Of a stretch of DNA of 64,000 bases, positions 49,682 to 59,028 are shown piece after piece. The stretch comes from Amycolatopsis tolypomycina. GTDB lineage: Bacteria > Actinomycetota > Actinomycetes > Mycobacteriales > Pseudonocardiaceae. The stretch lies in contig NZ_FNSO01000003.1 in the NCBI RefSeq assembly GCF_900105945.1, forward strand, positions 558,001 through 622,000, given 5' to 3'. The notes under the pieces are model-generated. The model was not told where the DNA came from and did not search any database. It saw only the letters and a program-made list of their open reading frames with translations. Both the position numbers and the translations under genes were made by a program. Numbering within the stretch: the first letter of the stretch is position 1; each line of letters starts with the position of its first letter.

Positions 49682-51838
49682 GTGTCTGACACCTCCCTGC
49701 TTTTCAACATCCTCGGCCGAGAGAACGTCAGCAAAGTCTTCGCCGAGATCCGCCGCGACGCGGTCGCGACCGCGGCGGTGCTGCGCGCGGTCGGTGACGC
49801 GACGGCGAACCAGGCGAGGGACAACCTGGCGGGAATTGCTTCCCTGACCAAGGGTTTTGCGATGTTCGGCGGTGTTGCCTCGGCGGCGTCGCTGGCGGCC
49901 GGCGGCGGGCTGGCGGCGCTGCCGCTGGTGTTCGCGGGGATCGGCGCGAAACTGCTGGCCGAGAACGCGGCCGTGAAGAATTCGTTCACCTCGCTCGGTA
50001 CGCACGTCACGGACACGCTGACGAAAGCGGCGCAGCCGCTGGTGTCCACGTTCGTCGGGATCGCCGGTGAGCTGCGCAAGACGTTCGACCAGATCGCCCC
50101 GCAGATCGGGCAGATCTTCTCCACCATCGGCCCCTACCTGACCACCCTGACCGAGGGGGTCACGGGGTTCGCGGTCAACGCGATGCCCGGTTTCCTCACC
50201 GCGGTCAAGGCCGCCGGGCCGGTGTTCGACGGCCTGGCCGACCTGCTCGCCGGAGCGGGCGAAGGCATCGGGCAGCTGTTCGCGAACCTGTCGGTCGCGG
50301 CCGACGCGGCCGGTGCGGCGTTCTCGGCGCTCGGGCCGTTCCTGGCCGACACCCTCGGCACGGTCGGCGCGGTGCTGGCCACCCTGGCCCAGGCCGGCGG
50401 CCCGATCCTGCAGGCGATCCTGCCGGTGATCTCCACCCTGATCGACGGGCTGGCGGGCGCGCTGATCCCGGTGATCCAGTCCCTGGCCCCGGTGCTGGTG
50501 TCGGTCGCGCAGGCCGTGCAGCCACTGGCCGATGCGCTGGTCGGCGCGTTCGCCGCGGCCGGCCCGGCCTTGACTGACCTGTTCAGCCAGCTCGGCGGGC
50601 TGCTGACCGGCAGCCTGCTGCCCGCCCTGACCCAGATCCTCGGCGCCGTGACGCCGTTGATCCCCGCGTTCATCAGCCTGCTCTCGCCGATCATGCCGCT
50701 GGTGCCGGTGATCGCCGACGTCGCCGCGCAGCTGGCCGGCGCCCTGGCCCCGATCCTGCTGCAGCTGCTGCCGATCGTCAGCCAGATCGCCGGGCTGATC
50801 TCCTCGGCGCTGGGCGACGCGCTGCGCCAGCTGGCCGCGGCGATCATGCCGCTGCTGCCCACCCTCGGCCAGCTCGCCGCCACCCTGGGCACGGCGATCC
50901 TGCAGATCCTCACCGCCCTGCAGCCCGTCTTCTCCGCGTTGATCGGCGTGCTGGTGCAGCTGCTGCCGCCCATCGTGAGCCTGCTGCCACCGATCGTGCA
51001 GCTGGTCGTCGCGCTGACCCCGATCCTCACCCTGGTGGCCCAGCTGGCGGCGTGGCTGCTCAACCTCCTGGCGCCGGCCATCGGGTGGATCGCGCAGCGG
51101 ATCGCCGATCTGGCGACCATCCAGACGAGCACCCTGGGTGCGGCGATCAACTGGCTGACCGCGCACGTGGGGCCGGCCTGGGAGGCGGTGAAGGCCGCGA
51201 TCGGCTGGGCGGTCGACGCCATCAAGGGCATCCTCGCGTGGTTCGGTTCCCTGCCGGGCAAGTTCTCCGCCTGGTTCCAGTCCGTGAAGGACTGGATCGC
51301 GATCAAACTCAACGACGCCGTCGGGTTCGTGCGGTCCATCCCGGGCCGGATCACCGACGCTCTCGGCGATCTCGGCGGCCTGCTGGTGCGCGCGGGCCGG
51401 GCCATCATCGACGGCTTCCTACGCGGCCTGAAAGCCGCCTGGGGCGCCGTGACCGACTTCGTCGGCGGAATCGGGTCCTGGATCGCCGCGCACAAGGGCC
51501 CGCTGTCCTACGACCGCACGCTGCTGCAGCCCGCCGGGCAGGCCATCATGGGCGGCTTCCACGCCTCCCTGGTCGACGGGTTCGGCGCGGTGCGCGGGTT
51601 CATCGGCGGCATCGGCGGCGAGATCGCCAGCGCGGCCGGCGGCGCGCTCGGCGGCACCATCGGCGTGACCGGCGCCGGCGGGAGCGGCGGCTTCGGCGGC
51701 GCCGCGGGCGGCGGCCGCCAGGTCGTCGAGGTCCGGTTCGTCTCCGAGAGCGGCACGGTCGGCGGCAAGCTGCTGGAGATCCTCCAGGAGGAAGTCCGCG
51801 CCCGCGGCGGTGACGTGGTGGCGGTGTTCAGCGGATGA
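49682..51838 (+). CDS. Tail tape measure protein
   Basis: 718 aa from GTG 49682, chosen because GGGGGAGG lies 8 nt upstream (an in-frame GTG at 49673 lies within it). Long hydrophobic helical repeats rich in Leu, Ala and Pro run through residues 60-500. The C-terminus has KGPLSYDRTLLQPAGQ, the common end motif of actinophage tape measures. Length of the protein sets tail length, roughly 100 nm at 0.15 nm per residue. It follows gpGT as expected. Confidence 0.92.
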   Translation: MSDTSLLFNILGRENVSKVFAEIRRDAVATAAVLRAVGDATANQARDNLAGIASLTKGFAMFGGVASAASLAAGGGLAALPLVFAGIGAKLLAENAAVKNSFTSLGTHVTDTLTKAAQPLVSTFVGIAGELRKTFDQIAPQIGQIFSTIGPYLTTLTEGVTGFAVNAMPGFLTAVKAAGPVFDGLADLLAGAGEGIGQLFANLSVAADAAGAAFSALGPFLADTLGTVGAVLATLAQAGGPILQAILPVISTLIDGLAGALIPVIQSLAPVLVSVAQAVQPLADALVGAFAAAGPALTDLFSQLGGLLTGSLLPALTQILGAVTPLIPAFISLLSPIMPLVPVIADVAAQLAGALAPILLQLLPIVSQIAGLISSALGDALRQLAAAIMPLLPTLGQLAATLGTAILQILTALQPVFSALIGVLVQLLPPIVSLLPPIVQLVVALTPILTLVAQLAAWLLNLLAPAIGWIAQRIADLATIQTSTLGAAINWLTAHVGPAWEAVKAAIGWAVDAIKGILAWFGSLPGKFSAWFQSVKDWIAIKLNDAVGFVRSIPGRITDALGDLGGLLVRAGRAIIDGFLRGLKAAWGAVTDFVGGIGSWIAAHKGPLSYDRTLLQPAGQAIMGGFHASLVDGFGAVRGFIGGIGGEIASAAGGALGGTIGVTGAGGSGGFGGAAGGGRQVVEVRFVSESGTVGGKLLEILQEEVRARGGDVVAVFSG

Positions 51839-54800
51839 CCGCGCCGGTGTTCCCCCTCGCGCCGCGCGACGTGACGGTCGAGGCCTTCGCGCTCGGCGGC
51901 TGGATCGACATCTTCCCGGACGTCCAGGTCGCCGAGAAAACCGACATCGTGATCACGCGCGGCCGGCCGAACGAGAGCGGCGACCCGCCGCCGCAGACGT
52001 GCACGCTGCGGCTGAACAACCGGGACGGCAAGTACAGCCCCCGCAACCCCATGTCGCCGTACTACGGGCCGAACGGGCTGGGCCGCAACACGCCGCTGCG
52101 AGTCGCGGTGCGTACCGCCAAGGACAGCACCGCACGCACCGTGTCCAACGGATGGGGTGCCGCCGACGTCGGCGGCACCTACACGACCGTGGGTGTCACC
52201 GACCTGCTTGCCTCGGACTTCAACGTCGGCGGCGGCGTGGCCACGATGGCGGTGCCGCCCAACGGCTACCGGCTGGCGTACCTGGGTTCGCAGGCCTACA
52301 ACGACGTCGACGTCTCCGAGACCGTCAGCGTCGGGTTCGCCACCGTCACCGGCGACTCCATCGATCTGTCGGTCATCGCGCTGAGTGCTCTGTCCACAAC
52401 GGACTACATCAAGGTCGTCACCCGGGTCACGGCTACCCAGTCGGTCGTGATGAGCATCGTGTACACCGACGGCGCCGTGGTCGTCGCCGACACGACGGTG
52501 CCGGGCCTGACGTTCTCCGGGCAGGCGCTGCGGGTGCGCGCGCAGGTGGACGCGCAGAACATCCGCGCGAAGGTGTGGGTCGCCGGGCAGCCGGAGCCCT
52601 ACGGCTGGGCCGTCGACGGCCGGTCCGATCGCCTGTTCCGGCGGGCGCCCGGCTGGGTCGGTGTGCGCTCCGGAGTCAGTGCGGGCAACACCAACGGCGC
52701 GCGGCCGGTGATCTCGCACTCGGCGATCGAGGTGCGGGTACCGCGCTTCGCCGGCGAGGTGTCCAAGTGGCCGCCGAAGTGGGACCTGTCCGGGAAGAAC
52801 ATCTGGACGACGGTCACCGCGTCCGGGATCCGCCGCCGCCTCGGGCAGGGGCAGACCCCGCTGCGCTCGCCCTACCGGCGCGGCAACCAGACGATCAGCC
52901 CGCCGCACCTGGCGTACTACCCGGTCGAGGAAGGCGCCAACGCGCAGCAGATCGCCTCCGGCATCGGCGGCGCGCCGATGCTCATCTCGAACGCCGCCGG
53001 TCAGTTCGCGTCGGACTCCTCGTTCCCCGGCTCGGCGCCGATCGGCAAGCCGGCCACCGGCCGGTGGACCGGGCCACCGATTGCAGGTGCCGCGGCGACC
53101 GGGCAGATCCAGCTGATGTTCCTGCTGTCGGTGCCAGGCAGCGGCGAAACCGACCAGGCGACGTTCGCGCAGATCCAGATGACCGGCACCGCCGGGTTCC
53201 TCGACGTGTCCTACATCGCAGCCTCAGGCGGCGTGCAGTACAAGTTCTACGACCAGGCCCGTGTTCTGGTCCACACGAGCGGGGTCTTGGGCGCCGGCGT
53301 GCTGCCAGGGCAGCCGCTGCTGGCGTCGGTGCAACTGACCCAGGCCGGCGCGGACATCAACTACGAGTTCGCGTGGTGGGTTGTCGGCGCCCCCGGCGGC
53401 TTCGTGCTGGGCGGGACAGCGGCCGGCCGGACGATCGGTGCGCCGCTGCGGGTGACGATCTCGCCCTACACGCAGGTGGCATCGTCGGCGATCGGGCATG
53501 TGGCGCTGCGCAACAACATTACGTCGATCTTCACCCTCGGCGGACAGTTCACCGCCTACACCGGCGAAACCGCCGGAGCACGGATCGGGCGGCTGTGCGC
53601 GGAGAACAGCATCCCGATTCAGGACACCCGCAACCCGCAGATTGCGAGTGCGCAGCTGGGTGTGCAAGCGCAGTCGAACCTGACCGACGTGATGGACGAG
53701 GCGGTCGCCGCGGACATGGGCAGCTTGTACGAGTCCCGCAGCGTGCTGGGGTTGTGGCGCCGCGGCCGCGGCTCGCTGTACAACCAGCCCGTCGTCCTCG
53801 CCCTCGACTACCCGACGGCCGGGCACGTCGCGCCGCCGTTCGCGCCGATCGAGGACGACCAGTTCACCCGCAACGACGTCACCGTCACCCGCAAGAACGG
53901 CAGCTCGTACGAGGTGATCCAGACCACCGGCCCGATGGCGGTCACCGCCCCCTCAGACGGCGCCGGTGCCGGCCGCTACGACGACGCGGTCACGCTGAAC
54001 CTGGCCAACGACACCCAGACCCCGGACGCCGCGGCGTGGCTGGTGCACCTGGGCACCGTCGACGAAGCCCGCTACGCGTCGCTGACGGTCGACCTGGCCG
54101 CGCTGGCCCGGGTCGACCAGGCGCGCGCGCTGGCGGCGCTGGCGGTCAACCTCGACGACCGGATCACGATCACGAACCCCAAGATCGAGATCAGCCCCGA
54201 CACCCTGTCGCTGCTGGCCCGCGGCTACACCGAACGGATCGGCCAGTACCGCCACCAGATCACGTTCAACTGCGCCCCGGAAAGCCCGTACCAGGTGCTG
54301 CGGTTCGACACGGCGGGGTCCAAGTGGGACAGCGGCGACAGCGTCCTGGCGGCCGCGGCGACCTCGAGCGCGACCAGCCTGGTGGTCGCCTCCCCGTCGG
54401 GGCAGCAGTGGACCACCAACCCGGCCGCGATGCCGATCACGCTCGAGGTCGGCGGCGAGCAGGTCTCGGCCACCGCGGTCGCCAACGAGATGCTGTCCAA
54501 CACCGGCTTTGAAACGGGGCTCGGGCCGTGGGGCAGCTCGGGGACGTCGTCGTTCACCCAGTCCGGCACCCAGAAACACAGCGGCTCGTTCGCGGCCCGG
54601 CTGGTGCCGACCGGCGCGGCCGGCACCGTCAGCATGGGCAGCGAGCTGATCCCGGTGGTGGCCGGCATGCCGCTGACGGTGTCCGGCTGGGCCTGGTTCA
54701 CCAACGCCGTCGTCGGCAACTTCGCCCTCGCGGTGAACTGGCTGACCTCGACGGGCGGGTTCATCTCCACGTCACTGGTCGCCGGGAGCGCCTCGGCGGC

Positions 54801-55032
54801 GACCTGGACCCAGTTCACCAACACCTACACCGCCCCGGCCGGGGCGGCGCAGGCGCAGCTGATCCCGCTGCTGTCCGGCACGCCGGCCGCCGGGCAGATC
54901 TTCTACCTCGACGACCTGTCCGTCACCGGCCCGCAGCGCTTCACCGTCACCCGCAGCGTGAACCGGGTCGTCAAGGCACAAGCCGCCGGCACCGCGATCG
55001 GGCTGGCCCGTCCCGCGACTTTGGCTCTGTAG
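51835..55032 (+). CDS. Large minor tail/tail-tip protein with C-terminal carbohydrate-binding-like domain
   Basis: 1065 aa. The N-terminus (about 1-110) has the distal-tail-like PQTCTLRLNNRDGKYSPRNP pattern of actinophage tail proteins. The middle (about 330-700) is a long minor tail region with LamG-like strands. Residues about 890-1035 form a CBM4/9-like jelly roll (NTGFETGLGPWG, then HSGSFAARL and IFYLDDLSVTG). Such modules bind cell-wall polysaccharide and would aid host recognition. It overlaps the tape measure stop by 4 bp. Confidence 0.8.
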   Translation: MTAPVFPLAPRDVTVEAFALGGWIDIFPDVQVAEKTDIVITRGRPNESGDPPPQTCTLRLNNRDGKYSPRNPMSPYYGPNGLGRNTPLRVAVRTAKDSTARTVSNGWGAADVGGTYTTVGVTDLLASDFNVGGGVATMAVPPNGYRLAYLGSQAYNDVDVSETVSVGFATVTGDSIDLSVIALSALSTTDYIKVVTRVTATQSVVMSIVYTDGAVVVADTTVPGLTFSGQALRVRAQVDAQNIRAKVWVAGQPEPYGWAVDGRSDRLFRRAPGWVGVRSGVSAGNTNGARPVISHSAIEVRVPRFAGEVSKWPPKWDLSGKNIWTTVTASGIRRRLGQGQTPLRSPYRRGNQTISPPHLAYYPVEEGANAQQIASGIGGAPMLISNAAGQFASDSSFPGSAPIGKPATGRWTGPPIAGAAATGQIQLMFLLSVPGSGETDQATFAQIQMTGTAGFLDVSYIAASGGVQYKFYDQARVLVHTSGVLGAGVLPGQPLLASVQLTQAGADINYEFAWWVVGAPGGFVLGGTAAGRTIGAPLRVTISPYTQVASSAIGHVALRNNITSIFTLGGQFTAYTGETAGARIGRLCAENSIPIQDTRNPQIASAQLGVQAQSNLTDVMDEAVAADMGSLYESRSVLGLWRRGRGSLYNQPVVLALDYPTAGHVAPPFAPIEDDQFTRNDVTVTRKNGSSYEVIQTTGPMAVTAPSDGAGAGRYDDAVTLNLANDTQTPDAAAWLVHLGTVDEARYASLTVDLAALARVDQARALAALAVNLDDRITITNPKIEISPDTLSLLARGYTERIGQYRHQITFNCAPESPYQVLRFDTAGSKWDSGDSVLAAAATSSATSLVVASPSGQQWTTNPAAMPITLEVGGEQVSATAVANEMLSNTGFETGLGPWGSSGTSSFTQSGTQKHSGSFAARLVPTGAAGTVSMGSELIPVVAGMPLTVSGWAWFTNAVVGNFALAVNWLTSTGGFISTSLVAGSASAATWTQFTNTYTAPAGAAQAQLIPLLSGTPAAGQIFYLDDLSVTGPQRFTVTRSVNRVVKAQAAGTAIGLARPATLAL

Positions 55033-55042
55033 AGGGGGAATT

Positions 55043-55519
55043 GTGGGTTTTCTCGCCGGTGACGACGCGACCGCGGACCTGATCAACAGGGCCTGCGGCG
55101 GGTACGAACAGGGCAAGTGGACGATCAGCGCGGACCTCGCGCTGGGCACCCCGACGCTGATCAACAACTGGACGCCGTACACCGGCACGTCCGGGCAGAT
55201 CAACTCCGGGATCTCGGTGGCGGCCGGGGTGTTCACCGTCGGCATCGGCGGCGAGTACCTGATCACGCTGGCGCTGCGGCTCTCCGCCACCGCGGCCGGC
55301 GGGCACTACTGCTTCGTCGCCGGGTCCGGCACCACCCAGACGTGGACCAAGTCCAGCGACCCTGGCGGCTCGCTGAACATCACGTGCACGGTGTCGATGA
55401 AGCTGGGTGCGGGCGGGAACTTCCGCTGCTACGGCTATTCCAGCCCCGGCGCGAACGCCACCCGGGAGGGTGCCTCCGACCTGGTGAGCGGTGTTTCGGT
55501 GTACCGGCTGGGGAACTGA
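55043..55519 (+). CDS. C1q/TNF-like small tail protein
   Basis: 158 aa from GTG preceded by AGAGGGGG. Beta-rich with YTGTSGQINSGISVAAGVFT, then GEYLITLALRLSATAAGGHY, the strand order of C1q-like jelly-roll domains found as phage receptor-binding tips. Likely forms trimers at the tail end. Confidence 0.6.
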   Translation: MGFLAGDDATADLINRACGGYEQGKWTISADLALGTPTLINNWTPYTGTSGQINSGISVAAGVFTVGIGGEYLITLALRLSATAAGGHYCFVAGSGTTQTWTKSSDPGGSLNITCTVSMKLGAGGNFRCYGYSSPGANATREGASDLVSGVSVYRLGN

Positions 55520-55555
55520 CCGGGTTGTGTCCGATGTGGACTCGAAGGGGGTGCG

Positions 55556-55894
55556 GTGTCCCTTGCTGCTGACGCGCCGACGCCTCCGCCCGGGTCGCCG
55601 TGGTGGGTCTATGTCGCGGGATTCCTGGTCACCGTGCTGGTCGCGTACGTGGCCGCGCGCGGGCCGGTGTGGGTCGAGAAAGCCAAGGGCCGCATCAGCG
55701 GGAGCGGGAAGCCGGCCGATCCGGCGCCCGCCCTGGAGAAGGCCTCGGCCGGTGAAGCGATCCTGCGGGAGTGGCGCGCCGCGACGCAGGCCGACCTCGA
55801 CGAAGCCGAACAGGAACTGGTCCGGCTGCGGAAGCGAATGGGCAAGCTCGAAGCCGAGCTCTACCGGCGGGGCTGGGACGGGAGACTGCCATGA
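55556..55894 (+). CDS. Single-pass membrane protein with coiled coil
   Basis: 112 aa from GTG. One transmembrane helix at about 16-35 (WWVYVAGFLVTVLVAYVAA), then a basic linker and a coiled coil (DLDEAEQELVRLRKRMGKLE). Probable lysis-region accessory or holin-like protein, overlapping the collagen-like membrane protein gene by 4 bp. Confidence 0.6.
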   Translation: MSLAADAPTPPPGSPWWVYVAGFLVTVLVAYVAARGPVWVEKAKGRISGSGKPADPAPALEKASAGEAILREWRAATQADLDEAEQELVRLRKRMGKLEAELYRRGWDGRLP

Positions 55895-56724
55895 CCCGTG
55901 AGCGTGACGAGCAGCTCGACGAGGGCCTGGCCCTCGTGCGCGAAGGTGCCGCCGAGACCGCGGCCGCCGAAGCGCGCAGCGTCGTGATGCACCGGTACTG
56001 GCCGCGGCTGGTCGCGGCGATGGCCGCGGTATCGCTGGCGGTGTCGCTGTTCGTCGTGTGGGCGGTGTCCGGGCTGTCGGACCAGCAGGCCGCGACCGAC
56101 GCCGCGGTCAGCGTGCTGAGCACCCAGGCCCGGGAGGCGAAGGCCTCCGGCGACAAGGCGAACCAGCAGCTCGCGGCGCGCGGGCAGGCGACCGTGCCGA
56201 TCCCTCAGCCGGGCCAGGCCGCCGACACCGAGGTCATCGTCTCGGCCGCGACCGCGCGGGTGCTCGCGTCGCTGCCCAACCTGCACCCGACCGCCGCCGA
56301 GCTCGGCCAGGCCGTCGCCCGCTACGTCGCCGCCAACCCGATCCAGGCGCCCGGCCCGACGCCGCTGCAGATCAGCACCGCCCTGGCCGGCTACCTGGCC
56401 ACCAACCCGCCGCCGCCCGGCCCGAAGGGCGAGACCGGCCAGACCGGTGAGCCCGGCAAGGACGGCGAGCAGGGCCCGAAGGGCGACAAGGGCGACCGCG
56501 GCGAGGACGGGCACACCCCGACCACCGAGGAGATCCAGCAGGCCTTCGCCGACTACCTGCGCGACCACCCCGACGCCCTCTGCCCGCGCGGCGGGACCTT
56601 CGCCCAGCTGACCGTCCGCACCGAGGACGGCGGCACCGCCGACGTCTACAGCTGCGTCGTCGCGACCTACCCGACCACCCCGCCGCCGAGCACCACGCCG
56701 GCGCCGCCCATCCCCCTGAAATGA
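55891..56724 (+). CDS. Membrane-anchored protein with collagen-like Gly-X-Y repeats
   Basis: 277 aa. A cytoplasmic acidic helix (1-37) is followed by one transmembrane helix (about 38-60), a helical stalk to about 170, then about ten Gly-X-Y triplets (GPKGETGQTGEPGKDGEQ, then GPKGDKGDRGEDG) and a small C-terminal domain with two cysteines. The repeats would trimerise outside the membrane. It sits between the tail and lysis genes. Fibre-like or cell-surface function is unclear. Confidence 0.7.
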   Translation: MTRERDEQLDEGLALVREGAAETAAAEARSVVMHRYWPRLVAAMAAVSLAVSLFVVWAVSGLSDQQAATDAAVSVLSTQAREAKASGDKANQQLAARGQATVPIPQPGQAADTEVIVSAATARVLASLPNLHPTAAELGQAVARYVAANPIQAPGPTPLQISTALAGYLATNPPPPGPKGETGQTGEPGKDGEQGPKGDKGDRGEDGHTPTTEEIQQAFADYLRDHPDALCPRGGTFAQLTVRTEDGGTADVYSCVVATYPTTPPPSTTPAPPIPLK

Positions 56725-56732
56725 GGTGAGCC

Positions 56733-57593
56733 ATGCGCACCATGTACGACGCGGTCACGGCCCGGAACATCCTGAACCACGACCGGACGCCGGAGATGGT
56801 GGCCGGCTACGTCGACCGGATCAAGCTCGCGCCCTGGAGCCCGAACGACTGGGCCCTGTTCCCGGACGCGGTCAAGGTCGAGATCGTCAAGAAGGCGTCG
56901 AGCAACTTCGGGCACGTCCTCGACGTCGAGCCCGGCGACGCCACCCCGGCCGAGGCGCCCGGCTGGGTCCGGATGCGGCGCGCGGCCGGCGCGGACCCGA
57001 CCGTCTACATGAACCTCTCGACGTGGCCCGCGGTGCGCGCGGAATTCGTGCGCCAGGGCGTCGCGCAGCCGCACTACTGGGTGGCCCGGTACGACAACGA
57101 CCCGGACTGGGGCGCCGGGTGGGCTGAGCTCGGCTGCGTCGCCAAGCAGCACACCGCGAACTACCGCGGCGTGGACATCAACAGCGTGGCCGACCACTGG
57201 CCCGGTGTGGACACCAACAACGCGCAGGAGGAAGACGTGCAGGAGAAGGACGTCCGCGACATCTGGACGATGCCGGCGATCGTGCAGGACGAGATCAACC
57301 CGAAGGACTGGCTCGCGCCGGGGAAGATGCTCGCCTACGTCAAGTTCGACACCTTTCAGCTGGTCAAGAAGCTCGACGCGCTCACGGCCACCGTCACCCA
57401 GCTCACGCAGCTGGTGCTCAAGGGCGGCGACGTCGACGAAGCCGCGCTGGCGAAGGCCCTCGACCCCACCATCACCGCGGCCATCACCACGGCGCTGGCG
57501 GGCAGCGCGCCCGGCACACCGGAGGAGAACGCCCAGGCCACCATCGACGCGCTGCGCGCTGTGCTCGGCAGCGCGCCGGCCGCGGGCGCCTGA
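56733..57593 (+). CDS. Endolysin-like protein (DUF1906/GH25-like candidate)
   Basis: 286 aa. The first 170 residues resemble the TIM-barrel-like lysin domains of actinophages: MYDAVTARNILNHDRTPEMV, FGHVLDVEPGDATPAEAPGW with an acidic DVEPGD at the place of the GH25 catalytic strand, and a late VDINSVADHW. Residues 215-286 are a helical tail (KLDALTATVTQLTQLVLKGG). The gene lies directly before the holin. The enzymatic bond cleaved cannot be stated. Confidence 0.6.
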   Translation: MRTMYDAVTARNILNHDRTPEMVAGYVDRIKLAPWSPNDWALFPDAVKVEIVKKASSNFGHVLDVEPGDATPAEAPGWVRMRRAAGADPTVYMNLSTWPAVRAEFVRQGVAQPHYWVARYDNDPDWGAGWAELGCVAKQHTANYRGVDINSVADHWPGVDTNNAQEEDVQEKDVRDIWTMPAIVQDEINPKDWLAPGKMLAYVKFDTFQLVKKLDALTATVTQLTQLVLKGGDVDEAALAKALDPTITAAITTALAGSAPGTPEENAQATIDALRAVLGSAPAAGA

Positions 57594-57614
57594 CGAAGGA
57601 AAGAGGACAGAACC

Positions 57615-57908
57615 ATGACAAATCCTGACGGCACCGCGCCGGTCGAGACGAAAGTGAAGGCCGGCACGGCGGCGGCCACGCTGACCGCCGGCGTGCTGTC
57701 CCTGCTGGCCCTGTACGTCTTCCACGGCGTCGTCCCGGACTGGGTGTCCGCCATCGTCGAAACGGCCGTCACCGGCCTGCTGACGTTCGCCGCGGCCTGG
57801 TGGGCGAAGCACACCCCGCGCCCGCTCGGGCCGGCGGTGCCGCCGCCGGTGGTGTCCGGGCCTGGTGTGCTGCCCGACGACCACCCGCCGGCGGACTACG
57901 CCGGCTAA
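57615..57908 (+). CDS. Holin
   Basis: 97 aa, ATG preceded by GGAAAGAGG. Two transmembrane helices (TLTAGVLSLLALYVFHGVVP, 23-42, and ETAVTGLLTFAAAWWA, about 49-64) separated by a short charged turn, with a proline-rich polar tail. This is the usual actinophage holin plan: pore formation releases the endolysin. It ends the late operon before a strong hairpin. Confidence 0.75.
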   Translation: MTNPDGTAPVETKVKAGTAAATLTAGVLSLLALYVFHGVVPDWVSAIVETAVTGLLTFAAAWWAKHTPRPLGPAVPPPVVSGPGVLPDDHPPADYAG

Positions 57909-57954
57909 GCCGGCGCGCACAGGCAGCCGTCCCCTCACCCCCTCGGGACGGCGG

Positions 57955-57989
57955 AAGGCCCCCGCACCCTGACCGGGTGCGGGGGCCTT
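57955..57989 (+). terminator. Strong hairpin ending the late operon
   Basis: Perfect 15-bp stem, arms 57955-57969 and 57975-57989, with a 5-nt TGACC loop, 46 bp after the holin stop and before a convergent gene. Confidence 0.8.
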
Positions 57990-58041
57990 CGTGCGTGCGG
58001 GCCCGGTGGGTGCCCCGGCCGGGTGGTCGGGGCCGTCCGGG

Positions 58042-58338
58042 TCAGAGGCAGATCGGGCAGCCCCAGCCGCCGTGCGACCTGTCCAGGTAGTAGGGGTGTC
58101 TCGGGCAGCGGGGGCCCGGCGCCGTGGCCATGTCGAGCTGGACACCGGCGGCGGCGGCCTCGGCGACCGCGTCGAGGTACAGGTTGCCGATCGAGTTCTC
58201 GTACTGGGCCAGCGTGTCGGCGGCCATCTCGTCGTGCCCGTAGTTCACCGCGGCGTTGTGGATCAGCAGGGCGTCATCGGCCAGCTGGCCGTCGGCTCGG
58301 GCGGTGACGGTTCGGGCGATGATGTGGCGGTCGTTCAT
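58042..58338 (-). CDS. Hypothetical protein with C-terminal zinc-binding residues
   Basis: 98 aa from ATG 58338, with GGGAGGAAC just upstream. The helical middle is followed by PRCPRHPYYLDRSHGGWGCP, ICL, a CxxH...CxxC-type zinc site. It is transcribed away from the operator cluster at 58359-58438, the nearest operator being 21 bp upstream, so it is probably repressed by the facing HTH protein. Confidence 0.6.
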   Translation of the reverse strand: MNDRHIIARTVTARADGQLADDALLIHNAAVNYGHDEMAADTLAQYENSIGNLYLDAVAEAAAAGVQLDMATAPGPRCPRHPYYLDRSHGGWGCPICL

Positions 58339-58358
58339 GGTGTTCCTCCCTGATTGGT

Positions 58359-58438
58359 GTAAAGCCACTTTACATCCCGGAATGGGCAGACGTAAAGCGG
58401 CTTTACAGGTTCACCTGTTGGATGTAAAGTCGGTTTAC
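58359..58438. promoter_or_regulatory. Three phased palindromic operators
   Basis: GTAAAGCCACTTTAC (58359-58373), GTAAAGCGGCTTTAC (58392-58406) and GTAAAGTCGGTTTAC (58424-58438). Centres are 33 and 32 bp apart, about three helical turns, so a dimeric regulator could bind all three on one DNA face. They occupy the whole gap between two divergent genes. Confidence 0.75.
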
Positions 58439-58460
58439 GTCCGAGTCGAGGGAGTAAGCC

Positions 58461-58781
58461 GTGGGTACCGAAACTGACGCGTACAGCGAGAACGACATCA
58501 TCCAGCTGCTGCAGCACGCCGCTCGGCGGGTCACGAAGGCCAAGAAAGAACTGCTTCTCGCCGAGCGGGCGCGCCGCATCGACGCGGCGATCGCCACACG
58601 GCTCGGCCTCGAGAAGACGGCCACCGCGGCCGAGCTCGGCATCACCCGGCCCACGCTCGACGCCTGGCTGGTCCGGGTCGCACAGACGGCCGACGAACAG
58701 AAAGAGGTCGACCAGCACTTCGCCCTCATGGCCCGCCGCGACGCGAAGGCCGTCGAGCGGAAGGCGGCTCGCCGTGGCTGA
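58461..58781 (+). CDS. Helix-turn-helix regulator, likely binds the adjacent operators
   Basis: 106 aa from GTG preceded by GAGGGAG. Helical throughout; ATAAELGITRPTLDAWL (about 70-86) is a helix-turn-helix. A basic C-terminal helix follows (ALMARRDAKAVERKAARRG). Its gene begins 22 bp after the last palindrome, the standard position of an autoregulator. Confidence 0.65.
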   Translation: MGTETDAYSENDIIQLLQHAARRVTKAKKELLLAERARRIDAAIATRLGLEKTATAAELGITRPTLDAWLVRVAQTADEQKEVDQHFALMARRDAKAVERKAARRG

Positions 58782-59028
58782 CCGCAACCCGACACCCGAG
58801 GAACTGCAGGACCTGGCCGACCACATGCGGGCGTTCGGGATGCGGCGTAGGGCGGCCCTTCTGCAGCTGCAGACCTCGATCGTCACGGCAGCCATCGCTG
58901 CCCGTGGGTTCGCTCGGGCCGTCCGCTCGGCCGAGCTCAAGCAGTTCGACGAGCTGCGCCAGCACCCCGACGTCCTGGAAATCGAGATCGCCACCGGCGC
59001 CTGGTACCCGGAAGCCGGCCGATCGTGA
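58774..59028 (+). CDS. Small helical protein of the same operon
   Basis: 84 aa from GTG overlapping the regulator gene by 8 bp. All-helical (EELQDLADHMRAFGMRRRAA). No recognised family. Confidence 0.55.
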   Translation: MADRNPTPEELQDLADHMRAFGMRRRAALLQLQTSIVTAAIAARGFARAVRSAELKQFDELRQHPDVLEIEIATGAWYPEAGRS

